Below are positions 43,677 to 52,188 of a DNA stretch of 64,000 bases, piece by piece; the stretch's first letter is position 1; each line of letters starts with the position of its first letter. A model generated the notes under the pieces. It did not search any database and had not been told where the DNA came from. It saw only the letters and a list, made by a program, of their open reading frames with translations. Origin of the DNA: JAWKWH01 sp041397625 (GTDB lineage: Bacteria; Pseudomonadota; Alphaproteobacteria; Rhizobiales; Rhizobiaceae); contig JAWKWH010000003.1 in assembly GCA_041397625.1 (NCBI GenBank), positions 186,001 to 250,000 on the forward strand, written 5' to 3'. The position numbers and the translations under genes were made by a program.

Positions 43677-44714
43677 ATGCTGCGGTTCATAGTCCGGCGT
43701 CTTGGGGTGATGCTGCTGACAATGCTCTGTCTCAGCTTCGTCGTTTTCTACTTCGTCAATCTCGAACCAAACCTGAAAAAGCTGGCGACCTCGCAGACCG
43801 AAATGCGCGCGTCGGATGCGGAAAAAGACGCATGGCTCCAGCGCATGGGTTATCGGGACAACATCTTCATCCGCTATTTCCGCTGGATGGGCGTCGCCCA
43901 GAAGCAGCCGGTCATCGATCCGGCGACGGGCGAGGCCATACCGCGTTTCCGCTACTGCGACGAACCTTCCGTGCCGACCTATTCCGGCGTGCTGCAAGGC
44001 GATTTCGGTTGCTCTACGGCGTTTCGCGGCAAGGTCAACGAGGTGATGCCGCAGGCGCTGAGAGCCACCGGCATCCTGATGTTCTGGGTGATGATCGTCA
44101 TGGTGCCGGTGTCGCTGACGATCGGCGTGCTGGCCGGCATGCGCGAGGGATCGCGACTCGACCGCGGCCTGTCATTTGCCTCGATCAGCACCACGGCAAC
44201 GCCGGAATATGTGTCGGGCGTCATCTTCACCGCCATCTTTGCCTCGTGGCTCGGCTGGTTCAACGGATCGGCGGCAACGGCCATGCGCCAGGGCGTGTCG
44301 TTCTACAACTTCACCCTGCCGGTGATGACCATGGCGATCTACGGCATCGGCTACATCGCGCGCATGACGCGAGCCTCGATGGCCGAGGTGATGACGGCGC
44401 AATATATCCGCACCGCGCGGCTCAAGGGGTTGTCCTTCCGGGCGGTCGTGGTCAAGCACGCGCTGCGCAACGCGCTGATCGCGCCGTTCACCGTCATCAT
44501 GCTGCAGTTTCCGTGGCTGCTGACCGGTGTCGTGGTGGTCGAGAACATCTTCTCCTACAAGGGCTTCGGCTGGCTGCTGGTCAACGCGGCATCCAACAAT
44601 GATATCGATACGGTGCTGGCCTGCGGTCTGGTGTCGGTGGCGCTGGTGCTGATGACGCAGCTCATCTCCGATGTCGGCTACGCCTTCCTCAATCCACGTA
44701 TCCGCGTGTCGTAA
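43677..44714 (+). CDS. ABC transporter permease, DppB/OppB-like
   Basis: The 345-residue inner-membrane permease starts with MLRFIVRRLGVMLLTMLCLSFVVFYFV, has a large periplasmic loop of about 90 residues, then the DppB-type core with the EAA-like loop ASMAEVMTAQYIRTARLKGLSFRAVVVKHALRNALIAPFTVI and EKGFGWL-like NIFSYKGFGWLLVNAA. It forms half of the translocation pore with the downstream permease (12-base gap). The extended first periplasmic loop (NLKKLA...CDEPSVPTYSG) is longer than in standard DppB. Confidence 0.92.
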   Translation: MLRFIVRRLGVMLLTMLCLSFVVFYFVNLEPNLKKLATSQTEMRASDAEKDAWLQRMGYRDNIFIRYFRWMGVAQKQPVIDPATGEAIPRFRYCDEPSVPTYSGVLQGDFGCSTAFRGKVNEVMPQALRATGILMFWVMIVMVPVSLTIGVLAGMREGSRLDRGLSFASISTTATPEYVSGVIFTAIFASWLGWFNGSAATAMRQGVSFYNFTLPVMTMAIYGIGYIARMTRASMAEVMTAQYIRTARLKGLSFRAVVVKHALRNALIAPFTVIMLQFPWLLTGVVVVENIFSYKGFGWLLVNAASNNDIDTVLACGLVSVALVLMTQLISDVGYAFLNPRIRVS

Positions 44715-44725
44715 GGGGGCGGGCA

Positions 44726-45943
44726 ATGGAAAATATCGGTTTCTTCGGCATCGTCTTCGGCATCATCGGCAGTTTCTGGCCGGTGTGGATCGCGCTGGCG
44801 ATCATCTGGGCGGGCGCGATCGTCTTCAAGAAGCATCTCGGCCTGTTCGGCCAGTTGTTCAACACCAAGGTCGGTACCGGCGGCGTGCTGTTGTGCCTGT
44901 TCTGGCTGTTTACCGCCCTGTTTGCGCATGTGGTCGCGCCGTTCGATCCGAAAGCGCCGATCCTGGTGATGAAGAACGCGGTTCCGGGCACGATCGAGCC
45001 GGACAGCGGCATGGCGTTCCTGCTCGGCGGCGACCATCTGGCGCGCGACGTGTTCAGCCGCGTGGTGCATGGCTCCGTCATCGTGCTCACCATCGCGCCG
45101 GCGGCGACGCTGATCGCGTTCCTCGTCGGCATCACGCTTGGCCTGCCCGCCGGGCATTTCGGCGGCAAGATCGACAATTTCCTGTCGTTCCTGGCCAATC
45201 TGGTGCTGGCCTTCCCGGTGATCCTGCTGTTCTACCTGCTGGTAACGCCCGGGATCATGGAGACGTGGCTGCCCTATGTGATGGGCGGCTTGCTGTTCAT
45301 CGTGCCGATCGTATTCTTCGCCGTCCTGTTCTATTCGCGCTTCAAGCTCGATAAGGCGAAGCTGACTCTCTATGTCGGCGGCACGATCGTCCTCGGCGTC
45401 TGGATCTGGATGAACCTGATGTCGACGACGACCTTCCTGACCAAGCTGAACGAGGCTGGTCTGGGGTGGCTGTCGTCGATCATGGCCTTGCCCGTGTTCA
45501 ACGTCTTCGGCATCGAGCCGAATGAACTCAACATATTCGTCGCCGTCGTCTTCGCCTCGTCGCCCGGCGTGTTCCGCATCGTGCGCGGGTTGGTGCTCGA
45601 CATCCAAACCCGCGACTACATCGCGGCGGCGCAGACGCGTGGCGAGCGACCCTGGTACATCATGCTGTGGGAGATGCTGCCCAATGCGCGCGGACCGCTG
45701 ATCGTCGATGCCTGCCTGCGCATCGGCTACACGACCATCCTGCTCGGGACGCTCGGCTTCTTCGGCCTCGGCCTGGCACCGGAAAGCCCGGACTGGGGAA
45801 CCACCATTCGCGGCGGCAGCCAGGTGGCGCAGCTTCGGCTCTACTACTGGCAGGGCGTGTCGCCGGCCGTGGCGCTGATGAGCCTGGTGCTCGGCCTCAA
45901 CCTGCTGGCCGACGCGTTGCGTGAAGAATCGCTCAGGGATTGA
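44726..45943 (+). CDS. ABC transporter permease, DppC/OppC-like, extended
   Basis: The 405-residue permease has the DppC-type core: FLLGGDHLARDVFSRVVHGSVIVLTIAPAATLIAFLVGI in the middle and the EAA loop VLDIQTRDYIAAAQTRGERPWYIMLWEMLPNARGPLIVDACLRIG, then GLAPESPDWGTTIRGG at the end. It is about 100 residues longer than typical DppC because of an additional N-terminal helix pair and an insertion of two hydrophobic segments near residues 180-230. It follows the first permease by 11 bases, and the ATPase gene begins 14 bases after it. Confidence 0.9.
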   Translation: MENIGFFGIVFGIIGSFWPVWIALAIIWAGAIVFKKHLGLFGQLFNTKVGTGGVLLCLFWLFTALFAHVVAPFDPKAPILVMKNAVPGTIEPDSGMAFLLGGDHLARDVFSRVVHGSVIVLTIAPAATLIAFLVGITLGLPAGHFGGKIDNFLSFLANLVLAFPVILLFYLLVTPGIMETWLPYVMGGLLFIVPIVFFAVLFYSRFKLDKAKLTLYVGGTIVLGVWIWMNLMSTTTFLTKLNEAGLGWLSSIMALPVFNVFGIEPNELNIFVAVVFASSPGVFRIVRGLVLDIQTRDYIAAAQTRGERPWYIMLWEMLPNARGPLIVDACLRIGYTTILLGTLGFFGLGLAPESPDWGTTIRGGSQVAQLRLYYWQGVSPAVALMSLVLGLNLLADALREESLRD

Positions 45944-45957
45944 GGGAAGGGGAAATT

Positions 45958-48459
45958 ATGACCGAACCAATCCTCGAGATCGACAACCTCTACATCTCGT
46001 TTTTCACCAAGGCCGGCGAAATTCCCGCCGTCATGGACTTCTCCTGCAAGGTCATGCCGGGCGAGGCCATGGGCCTGGTCGGTGAATCGGGCTGCGGCAA
46101 GTCCACCGTGGCGCTCGGCATCATGCGCGACATGGGCAATCGCGGTAAGATCGTCGGCGGCCGCATCAAGTTCAAGGGCCGCGACATGGGCGAGATGTCC
46201 GACGCGGAACTCAGGGCCATTCGCGGCTCCCAGATCGCCATGATCTACCAGGAACCGATGGCAAGCCTCAATCCGGCGATGAAGATCAGCCGGCAGTTGA
46301 TGGAAGTGCCGATGATCCACGAGGGCGCCTCCAAGGAAGAGGCCTATGAGCGCGCCCGCGACATGCTTGCCGCGGTGCGCCTGCCGGATCCGGACCGCAT
46401 GATGGGTTCCTATCCGCACCAGCTTTCCGGCGGCCAGCAGCAGCGCGTGGTCATCGCCATGGCGCTGCTGTCGAAGCCGGCGCTGCTTTTGCTCGACGAA
46501 CCGACCACCGCGCTCGACGTCACCGTGGAGGCCGGCATCGTCGAACTGGTCAAGGACCTGGGCAAGGAATTCGGCACCTCGATGCTGTTCATCTCGCACA
46601 ATCTCGGCCTGATCCTGGAGACGTGCGACCGCATCACGGTGATGTATTCGGGCGAGGCGGTCGAGACCGGCTCGGTGGGCGATGTGTTCGACCGCATGCG
46701 CCACCCCTACACGCAGGGCCTGTTCCGCTCGATCCCGCTGCCGGGCGCCGACAAGAACTCCCGTCCGCTGATCTCCATTCCCGGACAATTGCCGCTACCC
46801 TATGAGCGGCCGAAAGGCTGCAATTTCGGCCCGCGTTGCCTGCACTTCGTCGACGGCGTGTGCAACGCGCGCGAGATACCGATGCAGGCCGTCAAGGGTC
46901 ATGTCGACCACATGTCGCGTTGCGAGCGGTTCAACGAGGTCGACTGGAGCCTGATGCCCGAGGGCGTGCACACGAACGAGCCGGTGGAGCCTGGCGACAC
47001 GGTGCTGCAGATCGACGACGTACGCAAATATTACGACGTGGCCGCCAATGCGATCTTCGGCGGCGGCGAGACCCGCACGGTCAAGGCCAACGAGACGATC
47101 AGCTTCACCGCGCGCGAATCCGAGACCGTCGCCATCGTCGGCGAATCGGGCTGCGGCAAGTCCACGCTCGCCAAGATGCTGCTGGGGCTCGAGACCGCGA
47201 CTGCGGGCTCGATCAAGCTCGGCAACCGCGAGATCGAATCCGTCGAGATCGAGAACCGCGACACCGATACGATCTCGGCGATCCAGATGGTGTTCCAGAA
47301 TCCGTTCGACACACTCAATCCGAGCCATTCGGTCGGCTCGCAGATCGTCCGCACGCTGGAAATGTTCAATATCGGCAAGAGCGACGCCGAGCGCCGCAAC
47401 ACCATGCTGGAACTGCTCGACATGGTGAAACTGCCGCGGGCATTCGAAAACCGTATGCCGCGCCAGCTTTCCGGCGGCCAGAAGCAACGCATCGGCGTGG
47501 CGCGCGCCTTTGCCGGCCGGCCGAAAGTGGTGGTTGCCGATGAGCCGGTCTCCGCGCTCGACGTCTCGGTGCAGGCGGCGGTGACCGAACTGCTGATGGA
47601 TATCCAGCGCGAAGCCAAGACGACGATGCTGTTCATCAGCCACGACCTGTCGGTGGTGCGCTACATCGCCGACCGCGTGGTGGTCATGTATCTCGGCCAC
47701 ATCGTCGAGCAGGGCACGACGGACCAGATTTTCTCGCCGCCCTACCACCCCTATACAGAGGCGCTGTTGTCGGCGATCCCGATCGCCGACACGAGCGTCG
47801 ACAAGAAGCACATCGTGCTCGAAGGCGACATTCCCTCGGCAATGAACCCGCCGTCCGGTTGCCCGTTCCAGACGCGCTGCCGCTTCAAGGAGCGGGTGCC
47901 GGGCGGACTGTGCGAGAAGGAAGTTCCGCCGGTGCGCCATCTCAAGGGCGGCCACCAGATCAAGTGCCACCTGGACGACGCCATCCTTGCCGAGATGGAA
48001 CCGGTGATCAGCTTCGACAGAAAGGCGGAAAAGAAGACAAAGAAGGCGGTCGCCAAGGCCAGGCCGGCCAAGGCGGCGACACGCAAGAGCGCCGGCACCG
48101 CCAAGGCCGCTTCGGTCGCTTCGACCGGCAGAAGCGCTGCGGTATCGAAGGCGCCGGCGAAGGCTACGGGCGCGGCGGCGAAGCCGGCCCGGTCGACATC
48201 CGCCGCAAAGGTTGCGGACGCCAACCGGCCGGCCCGGATGCGCAAGCCGGCAAAACCGGACGATCTGAAGCTGATCTCCGGCGTCGGCCCGAAGATCGAG
48301 GGTATCCTCAACGAGCTCGGCATCTACAAGTACGAGCAGGTCGCCGCGTGGAAGAAGGCCGAGCGCGCCTGGGTCGACGATCATCTCAGGTTCAAGGGCC
48401 GTATCGAGCGCGAGGACTGGGTCAAGCAGGCCAAGGCGCTGGCGAAGAGCAAGCGCTAG
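45958..48459 (+). CDS. Fused double ABC ATPase (DppD-DppF) with C-terminal helix-hairpin-helix domain
   Basis: The 833-residue protein has two complete ABC ATPase modules: Walker A GESGCGKST at 42-50 with LSGGQQQR, and again at 395-403 with LSGGQKQR, each followed by an oligopeptide-transporter C-terminal segment with clustered cysteines. From about residue 680 comes a lysine/alanine-rich linker, then from about 766 a helix-hairpin-helix domain with LKLISGVGPKIEGILNELGIYKYEQVAAW and FKGRIEREDWVKQAKAL. That tail is like the extra domain on rhizobial NuoE and L21 proteins. The ATPases power the upstream permeases; the tail's job is unknown. The ATG at 45958 follows GAAGGGGAAATT. Confidence 0.92.
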   Translation: MTEPILEIDNLYISFFTKAGEIPAVMDFSCKVMPGEAMGLVGESGCGKSTVALGIMRDMGNRGKIVGGRIKFKGRDMGEMSDAELRAIRGSQIAMIYQEPMASLNPAMKISRQLMEVPMIHEGASKEEAYERARDMLAAVRLPDPDRMMGSYPHQLSGGQQQRVVIAMALLSKPALLLLDEPTTALDVTVEAGIVELVKDLGKEFGTSMLFISHNLGLILETCDRITVMYSGEAVETGSVGDVFDRMRHPYTQGLFRSIPLPGADKNSRPLISIPGQLPLPYERPKGCNFGPRCLHFVDGVCNAREIPMQAVKGHVDHMSRCERFNEVDWSLMPEGVHTNEPVEPGDTVLQIDDVRKYYDVAANAIFGGGETRTVKANETISFTARESETVAIVGESGCGKSTLAKMLLGLETATAGSIKLGNREIESVEIENRDTDTISAIQMVFQNPFDTLNPSHSVGSQIVRTLEMFNIGKSDAERRNTMLELLDMVKLPRAFENRMPRQLSGGQKQRIGVARAFAGRPKVVVADEPVSALDVSVQAAVTELLMDIQREAKTTMLFISHDLSVVRYIADRVVVMYLGHIVEQGTTDQIFSPPYHPYTEALLSAIPIADTSVDKKHIVLEGDIPSAMNPPSGCPFQTRCRFKERVPGGLCEKEVPPVRHLKGGHQIKCHLDDAILAEMEPVISFDRKAEKKTKKAVAKARPAKAATRKSAGTAKAASVASTGRSAAVSKAPAKATGAAAKPARSTSAAKVADANRPARMRKPAKPDDLKLISGVGPKIEGILNELGIYKYEQVAAWKKAERAWVDDHLRFKGRIEREDWVKQAKALAKSKR

Positions 48460-48479
48460 GCTGCCGGTCCAGATTCCGG

Positions 48480-49601
48480 CTAGCCGAAAAGGCCGGTGCG
48501 GTATTTCGCAAGCTTGTCGGGATCGGGGGTTACGCCGAGGCCGGGCGCTGTCGGCACCCGCACCTTGCCGCCCTCGATCGGGAACGGTTCTGCCAGAAGG
48601 TCGTCGGCGGCATAATATCTCGGCATGTAGAATTCGCAGCCGAGCGCAAGTTCGGGCACGGCGGCCATCAGGTGGACGCCGGCGGCGTGCGCGATGCCGG
48701 TCTCGAACATGCAGCCGCCATAGACGGCGATGCCCGCTGCCCGCGCGATCGCCGCGACCTCGAGCGCGCGGCGGATGCCGCCCGATTTCATGATCTTGAG
48801 CGAGAAGATGTCGGCGATGCGCATCTGCGCGCCCTCGAGCGCCTGGCGCGGGTCGAACACGCTCTCGTCGGCCATGATCGGCACGTCGACGGCGCGGGTA
48901 ATCGCGGCGAGCGCGGCGCGTTCGTGCATCTTCACCGGCTGTTCGACGAAATCCGGGCGGAACGCCTCCAGGTCGCGGATATGGCGGACGGCGTCATGCG
49001 CCGGCAGGCCCTGATTGTAGTCGACGCGCAGGCCGATCGCGTCGCCGAAGCGCCGGCGCAGCGCCTCCAGCCGCATCATGTCGAAGGCGTGGTCGCGAAA
49101 GCCGGCCTTGAGCTTGAAGATCCCGACGCCATCGGCGTATGCCTTCTCGACCTCCGCCATGTTGGCGTCGAAATCGGGATTGGCGACCGAAAACGACAGC
49201 GGGATCTCGTCGCGGTGCCGGCCGCCGACCAGTTCGGCGACGGGCAGGCCGGCGACCTGCCCGGTGATGTCGAGCAGGGCGGTTTCGAGTGCCGCCTTGG
49301 CCTCGTTGTGGCCGACGATCGCCCTGTCGGCCGTCGCCAGATGGCGCTCGACTTGCACGGGGTCCTTACCGAGCAGATGAGGGCGCAGATAAACGTGAAG
49401 CGCGGCGGCATTGGCCTCGACGGTACCGGTGAAGACCGGCCACGGCGATGCCTCGCCCCAGCCGGTGACGCCGCCGTCGGTAACGATCTCGACGACGACC
49501 GAGTTTATGCCCGAGACATCGCCGCTGCCGTGCGAATGCACCGCCCTTGCCGGAATTGAAACCGTGTGGACGCGAATGGTTTCGATATGGTGAGCGCTCA
49601 T
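48480..49601 (-). CDS. Mandelate racemase/muconate lactonizing (enolase superfamily) protein
   Basis: A 373-residue enolase-superfamily enzyme of the muconate-lactonizing subgroup. The barrel carries KLK at 163-165 (the KxK base motif in IFKLKAGF), metal ligands in LRVDYNQG, DFVEQPV and PIMADESV, and the opposite lysine in FSLKIMKSGG. Subgroup members epimerise dipeptides or hydroxyproline betaine, dehydrate cis-3-hydroxyproline, or lactonise muconate; the exact reaction is not clear. It lies 13 bases downstream of the ThDP enzyme gene on the same strand, and is convergent with the ABC operon, suggesting a common amino-acid-type substrate. Confidence 0.87.
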   Translation of the reverse strand: MSAHHIETIRVHTVSIPARAVHSHGSGDVSGINSVVVEIVTDGGVTGWGEASPWPVFTGTVEANAAALHVYLRPHLLGKDPVQVERHLATADRAIVGHNEAKAALETALLDITGQVAGLPVAELVGGRHRDEIPLSFSVANPDFDANMAEVEKAYADGVGIFKLKAGFRDHAFDMMRLEALRRRFGDAIGLRVDYNQGLPAHDAVRHIRDLEAFRPDFVEQPVKMHERAALAAITRAVDVPIMADESVFDPRQALEGAQMRIADIFSLKIMKSGGIRRALEVAAIARAAGIAVYGGCMFETGIAHAAGVHLMAAVPELALGCEFYMPRYYAADDLLAEPFPIEGGKVRVPTAPGLGVTPDPDKLAKYRTGLFG

Positions 49602-49614
49602 CTTCCGGCGCCGC

Positions 49615-51318
49615 TCAGGCGATCCATTCGCTGACCGGGGCCGCGGCCTCGTTCAGCGGTTGGCTGATGACATCGACCAGCGTCGGACCGTCATGGCCGA
49701 TCGCCTGTTTCAGCACGCCCCGCAGGTCCGCCGGATCCTCGACCGTCCACGCCTTGACGCCGAAGGCTGTGGCGACGGCGGCGTGATCGGTGCGGTTGAA
49801 GTCGACGGAGAAGTAGCGCTCGCCGAATCCGGCCTTCTGGCCGGCCTTGATCCAGCCGTAGACGGCGTTGGAGAAGACGATGAAGGTGATCGGCAGGTTG
49901 AGGCGCACCGCGGTTTCCAGTTCGCCGCAGGCAAAGCCGAAACTGCCGTCGCCCATCAGCGCCACCACCTTGCAGCCGCCGCCGCCGACCTGGGCGCCGA
50001 TTGCCGCCGGCAGCGAATAGCCGAGCGCGCCGTGGGCGCGGTTGGAAAAGAGCGACCGGCCGTCGCGGCGCAACTCGTAGAAGGCGGACAGATAGGGACA
50101 CGGTGTGCCGGGATCGCCGATGATGATGGCGTCGTCGTCGAGCACGGCGCGAAGGGCGGCGATGGTGCGTTCCGGCCTGATCGGTCGCTCGGCGCTTTCG
50201 GCGAGCGGGCGGAAGGCGGACCATTTCGCGTCCCGCGCCTTGCCGGCGGCTTTCGCGCCGCCCTTGCCGGCTACGTCACCGCGTTCGACCAGTGCCAGGT
50301 TCAGCGCGGCGAGTGCCAGCCGGGCGTCGGAGACGATGGCGACCTCGGTGCGGTAGGAGGCGGAGATTACCTCCGGGTCGTTGTCGATGTGGACGATGCG
50401 CGTGCCCTTCGCCGGCACGGTCCAGCGCTCGGTCGTCACCGAGCCTGCGCGGCAGCCGATGAACACCACGAGGTCGGCGGCCGCGACCAGATCGCGCGTT
50501 GCCGGCACGCCGCCGTTCGAACCGACCACGCCGACGCAGTTTAGATGCGTCTCGGCGAGCGTGCCCTGGCCGGAGATGGTGGTCGCCGCGGCGATGTCGA
50601 GCGTCTCGACGAGCGCGCGGAACTCGACTTCGCCGCGCGCCAGCAGCACGCCGCCGCCGGCGACGATCACCGGGAAGTCCGCAGAAAGGATCGCGTCGAG
50701 CGCCGCTTCGACCGCCTCGGGATCGGGGCCGGAAGGATAGGCCGGATAGGCGCCGTGAGCGGGATCGGCCCAGATGTCGTCGGCATCGGCCGGACCGCGC
50801 TGGACGTCGATCGGGAAGCCCAGATGCGCCGCGCCGGGCCTGCCGGTGGTCATCTTGCGAAACGCGGTTCTGACCATGTCGGGCACCGCATCGGAATGGT
50901 TGATCACGGCGTTGAACTTGGTCAGCGGCCGCATCAGCCCTTCCTGGTCAAGTTCGGTAAGGGGATAGTGGCCGCGCGAGCGGGTGCCGACGTCGGAGGT
51001 GATCGCCAGAATGGGAACGGAGGATTCGTTGGCTTCGACGAGGCCGGGCAGGATGTAGGTGGCGCCGCCGCCAGACGGTCCCTCGCAGACGCCGACGCGG
51101 CCGGTGACGCGGGCATAGGCGTCGGCCATGTAGGCGGCGCTGCGTTCGTCGCGGGTCAGGATGTGCGCGATGCCGTGATCGAGCTGGTAGAGCGCGTCGT
51201 AGAAGGGCAGGGTGGTGTCGCCGCAGAGACCGAAGACATGGCGCACGCCATGGGCCTCCAGCATCCGCACCATGGCCCCGGCGCCCGTCATCATGTTGCT
51301 TTTGCCGTCGTCCCGCAT
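49615..51318 (-). CDS. Thiamine diphosphate-dependent enzyme (acetolactate synthase-like)
   Basis: About 567 residues. The N-terminal PYR domain starts MVRMLEAHGVRHVFGLCGDTTLPFYDAL and has the cofactor-activating glutamate in GVCEGPSGGGATYI. A central domain follows near residues 190-330. The C-terminal PP domain has the GDGSFGFACGELETAVRLNLPITFIVFSN ThDP-magnesium motif near residue 460. The family includes acetolactate synthases, sulfoacetaldehyde acetyltransferase-like enzymes and decarboxylases; no regulatory subunit gene is adjacent. The start could be ATG 51318 or ATG 51294. It is divergent from a GntR gene and leads an operon with the enolase-superfamily gene. Confidence 0.85.
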   Translation of the reverse strand: MRDDGKSNMMTGAGAMVRMLEAHGVRHVFGLCGDTTLPFYDALYQLDHGIAHILTRDERSAAYMADAYARVTGRVGVCEGPSGGGATYILPGLVEANESSVPILAITSDVGTRSRGHYPLTELDQEGLMRPLTKFNAVINHSDAVPDMVRTAFRKMTTGRPGAAHLGFPIDVQRGPADADDIWADPAHGAYPAYPSGPDPEAVEAALDAILSADFPVIVAGGGVLLARGEVEFRALVETLDIAAATTISGQGTLAETHLNCVGVVGSNGGVPATRDLVAAADLVVFIGCRAGSVTTERWTVPAKGTRIVHIDNDPEVISASYRTEVAIVSDARLALAALNLALVERGDVAGKGGAKAAGKARDAKWSAFRPLAESAERPIRPERTIAALRAVLDDDAIIIGDPGTPCPYLSAFYELRRDGRSLFSNRAHGALGYSLPAAIGAQVGGGGCKVVALMGDGSFGFACGELETAVRLNLPITFIVFSNAVYGWIKAGQKAGFGERYFSVDFNRTDHAAVATAFGVKAWTVEDPADLRGVLKQAIGHDGPTLVDVISQPLNEAAAPVSEWIA

Positions 51319-51367
51319 CGCCTGTCTGCCGGCAGCCTGCCGCTCGCGTTGTTTTTGTACGCGAAGC

Positions 51368-51375
51368 TGTATACA
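51368..51375 (+). promoter_or_regulatory. Probable GntR operator
   Basis: TGTATACA, inside CTGTATACAA, is a perfect palindrome in the intergenic region between the ThDP enzyme and the divergent GntR gene. It fits the FadR-subfamily GT-N-AC pattern, and a related TTGTAC half lies 8 bases to the left. Confidence 0.4.
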
Positions 51376-51486
51376 ATTTGCCAAAAGCGGTCAAACGACG
51401 TGCTGCGAGCCGGGCGGCTGGCGGGCATGGCAAGGGGCGCTGCGCTTGCGACAGCCGGCGGCGACAGGATTTCAACGGGAAGGATC

Positions 51487-52158
51487 ATGAATCGCAGCAG
51501 CGTCGACAAGATCTACGACCAGGTCCGCGCCATGGCGACGAGTTTCGAGTTCAAGCCCGACGAGCGGATCAACGAGGGCGACCTGGCCAACCGGCTCGGC
51601 ACCAGCCGCACGCCGTTGCGCGAGGCGCTGAACCGGCTGGTGGCGGAGGGGTTCCTCAACTTCCACAACGGCCGCGGCTTCTTCTGCCGGTCGCTCGACC
51701 CGGAGCGGATCCTGGCGCTCTACGAGGCGCGACAGGCGCTTGAATGCGAGGCGCTGCGGCTTGCCGTCGAACGGGCAAGCGACGAGGAGATCGCCGGCCT
51801 GCTGACGTTCCTGACCGATACGGAGGCGGCCTATTCGTCGTCGTCCTCACCGCAGGAACTGGTGGAGCTCGACGAGGCCTTCCACCTCGCAATCGTGCGC
51901 ATGGCGAGAAATGTCGAGCTGGAACGCCTGCTGGCGAACGTCAATGCGAGAATCCGCTATGTGCGCTGGATTGACATGAGCGAGCGGCGCGGCATCACGC
52001 CGGCCGCCCATGTGCGCATCGCCGAGGCGCTGGCCGCGCGCGACGAGCAGCGCGCGGTCGCCGAACTGCGCGCCCATATCGGCAAACGCAGCGAGGAGGC
52101 GACCGAAGCGGTTCGTATCGCCTATTCGCAGCTTTACGTGCCGGCGGCGGCAAGATAG
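51487..52158 (+). CDS. GntR family transcriptional regulator (FCD type)
   Basis: A 223-residue GntR regulator with the winged helix INEGDLANRLGTSRTPLREALNRLVAEGFLNFHNGRGFFC at residues 29-68 (pattern) and an FCD domain from about residue 72 with DPERILALYEARQALECEALRLAV and DEAFHLAIVRMARN carrying metal-ligand histidines. GGAAGGA precedes the ATG at 51487; a much longer open frame upstream is antisense to the ThDP enzyme gene and not coding. It probably controls that divergent operon and perhaps itself. Confidence 0.9.
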   Translation: MNRSSVDKIYDQVRAMATSFEFKPDERINEGDLANRLGTSRTPLREALNRLVAEGFLNFHNGRGFFCRSLDPERILALYEARQALECEALRLAVERASDEEIAGLLTFLTDTEAAYSSSSSPQELVELDEAFHLAIVRMARNVELERLLANVNARIRYVRWIDMSERRGITPAAHVRIAEALAARDEQRAVAELRAHIGKRSEEATEAVRIAYSQLYVPAAAR

Positions 52159-52188
52159 GGCAACGATCGCCGCCGCATTGGCAAGGCT

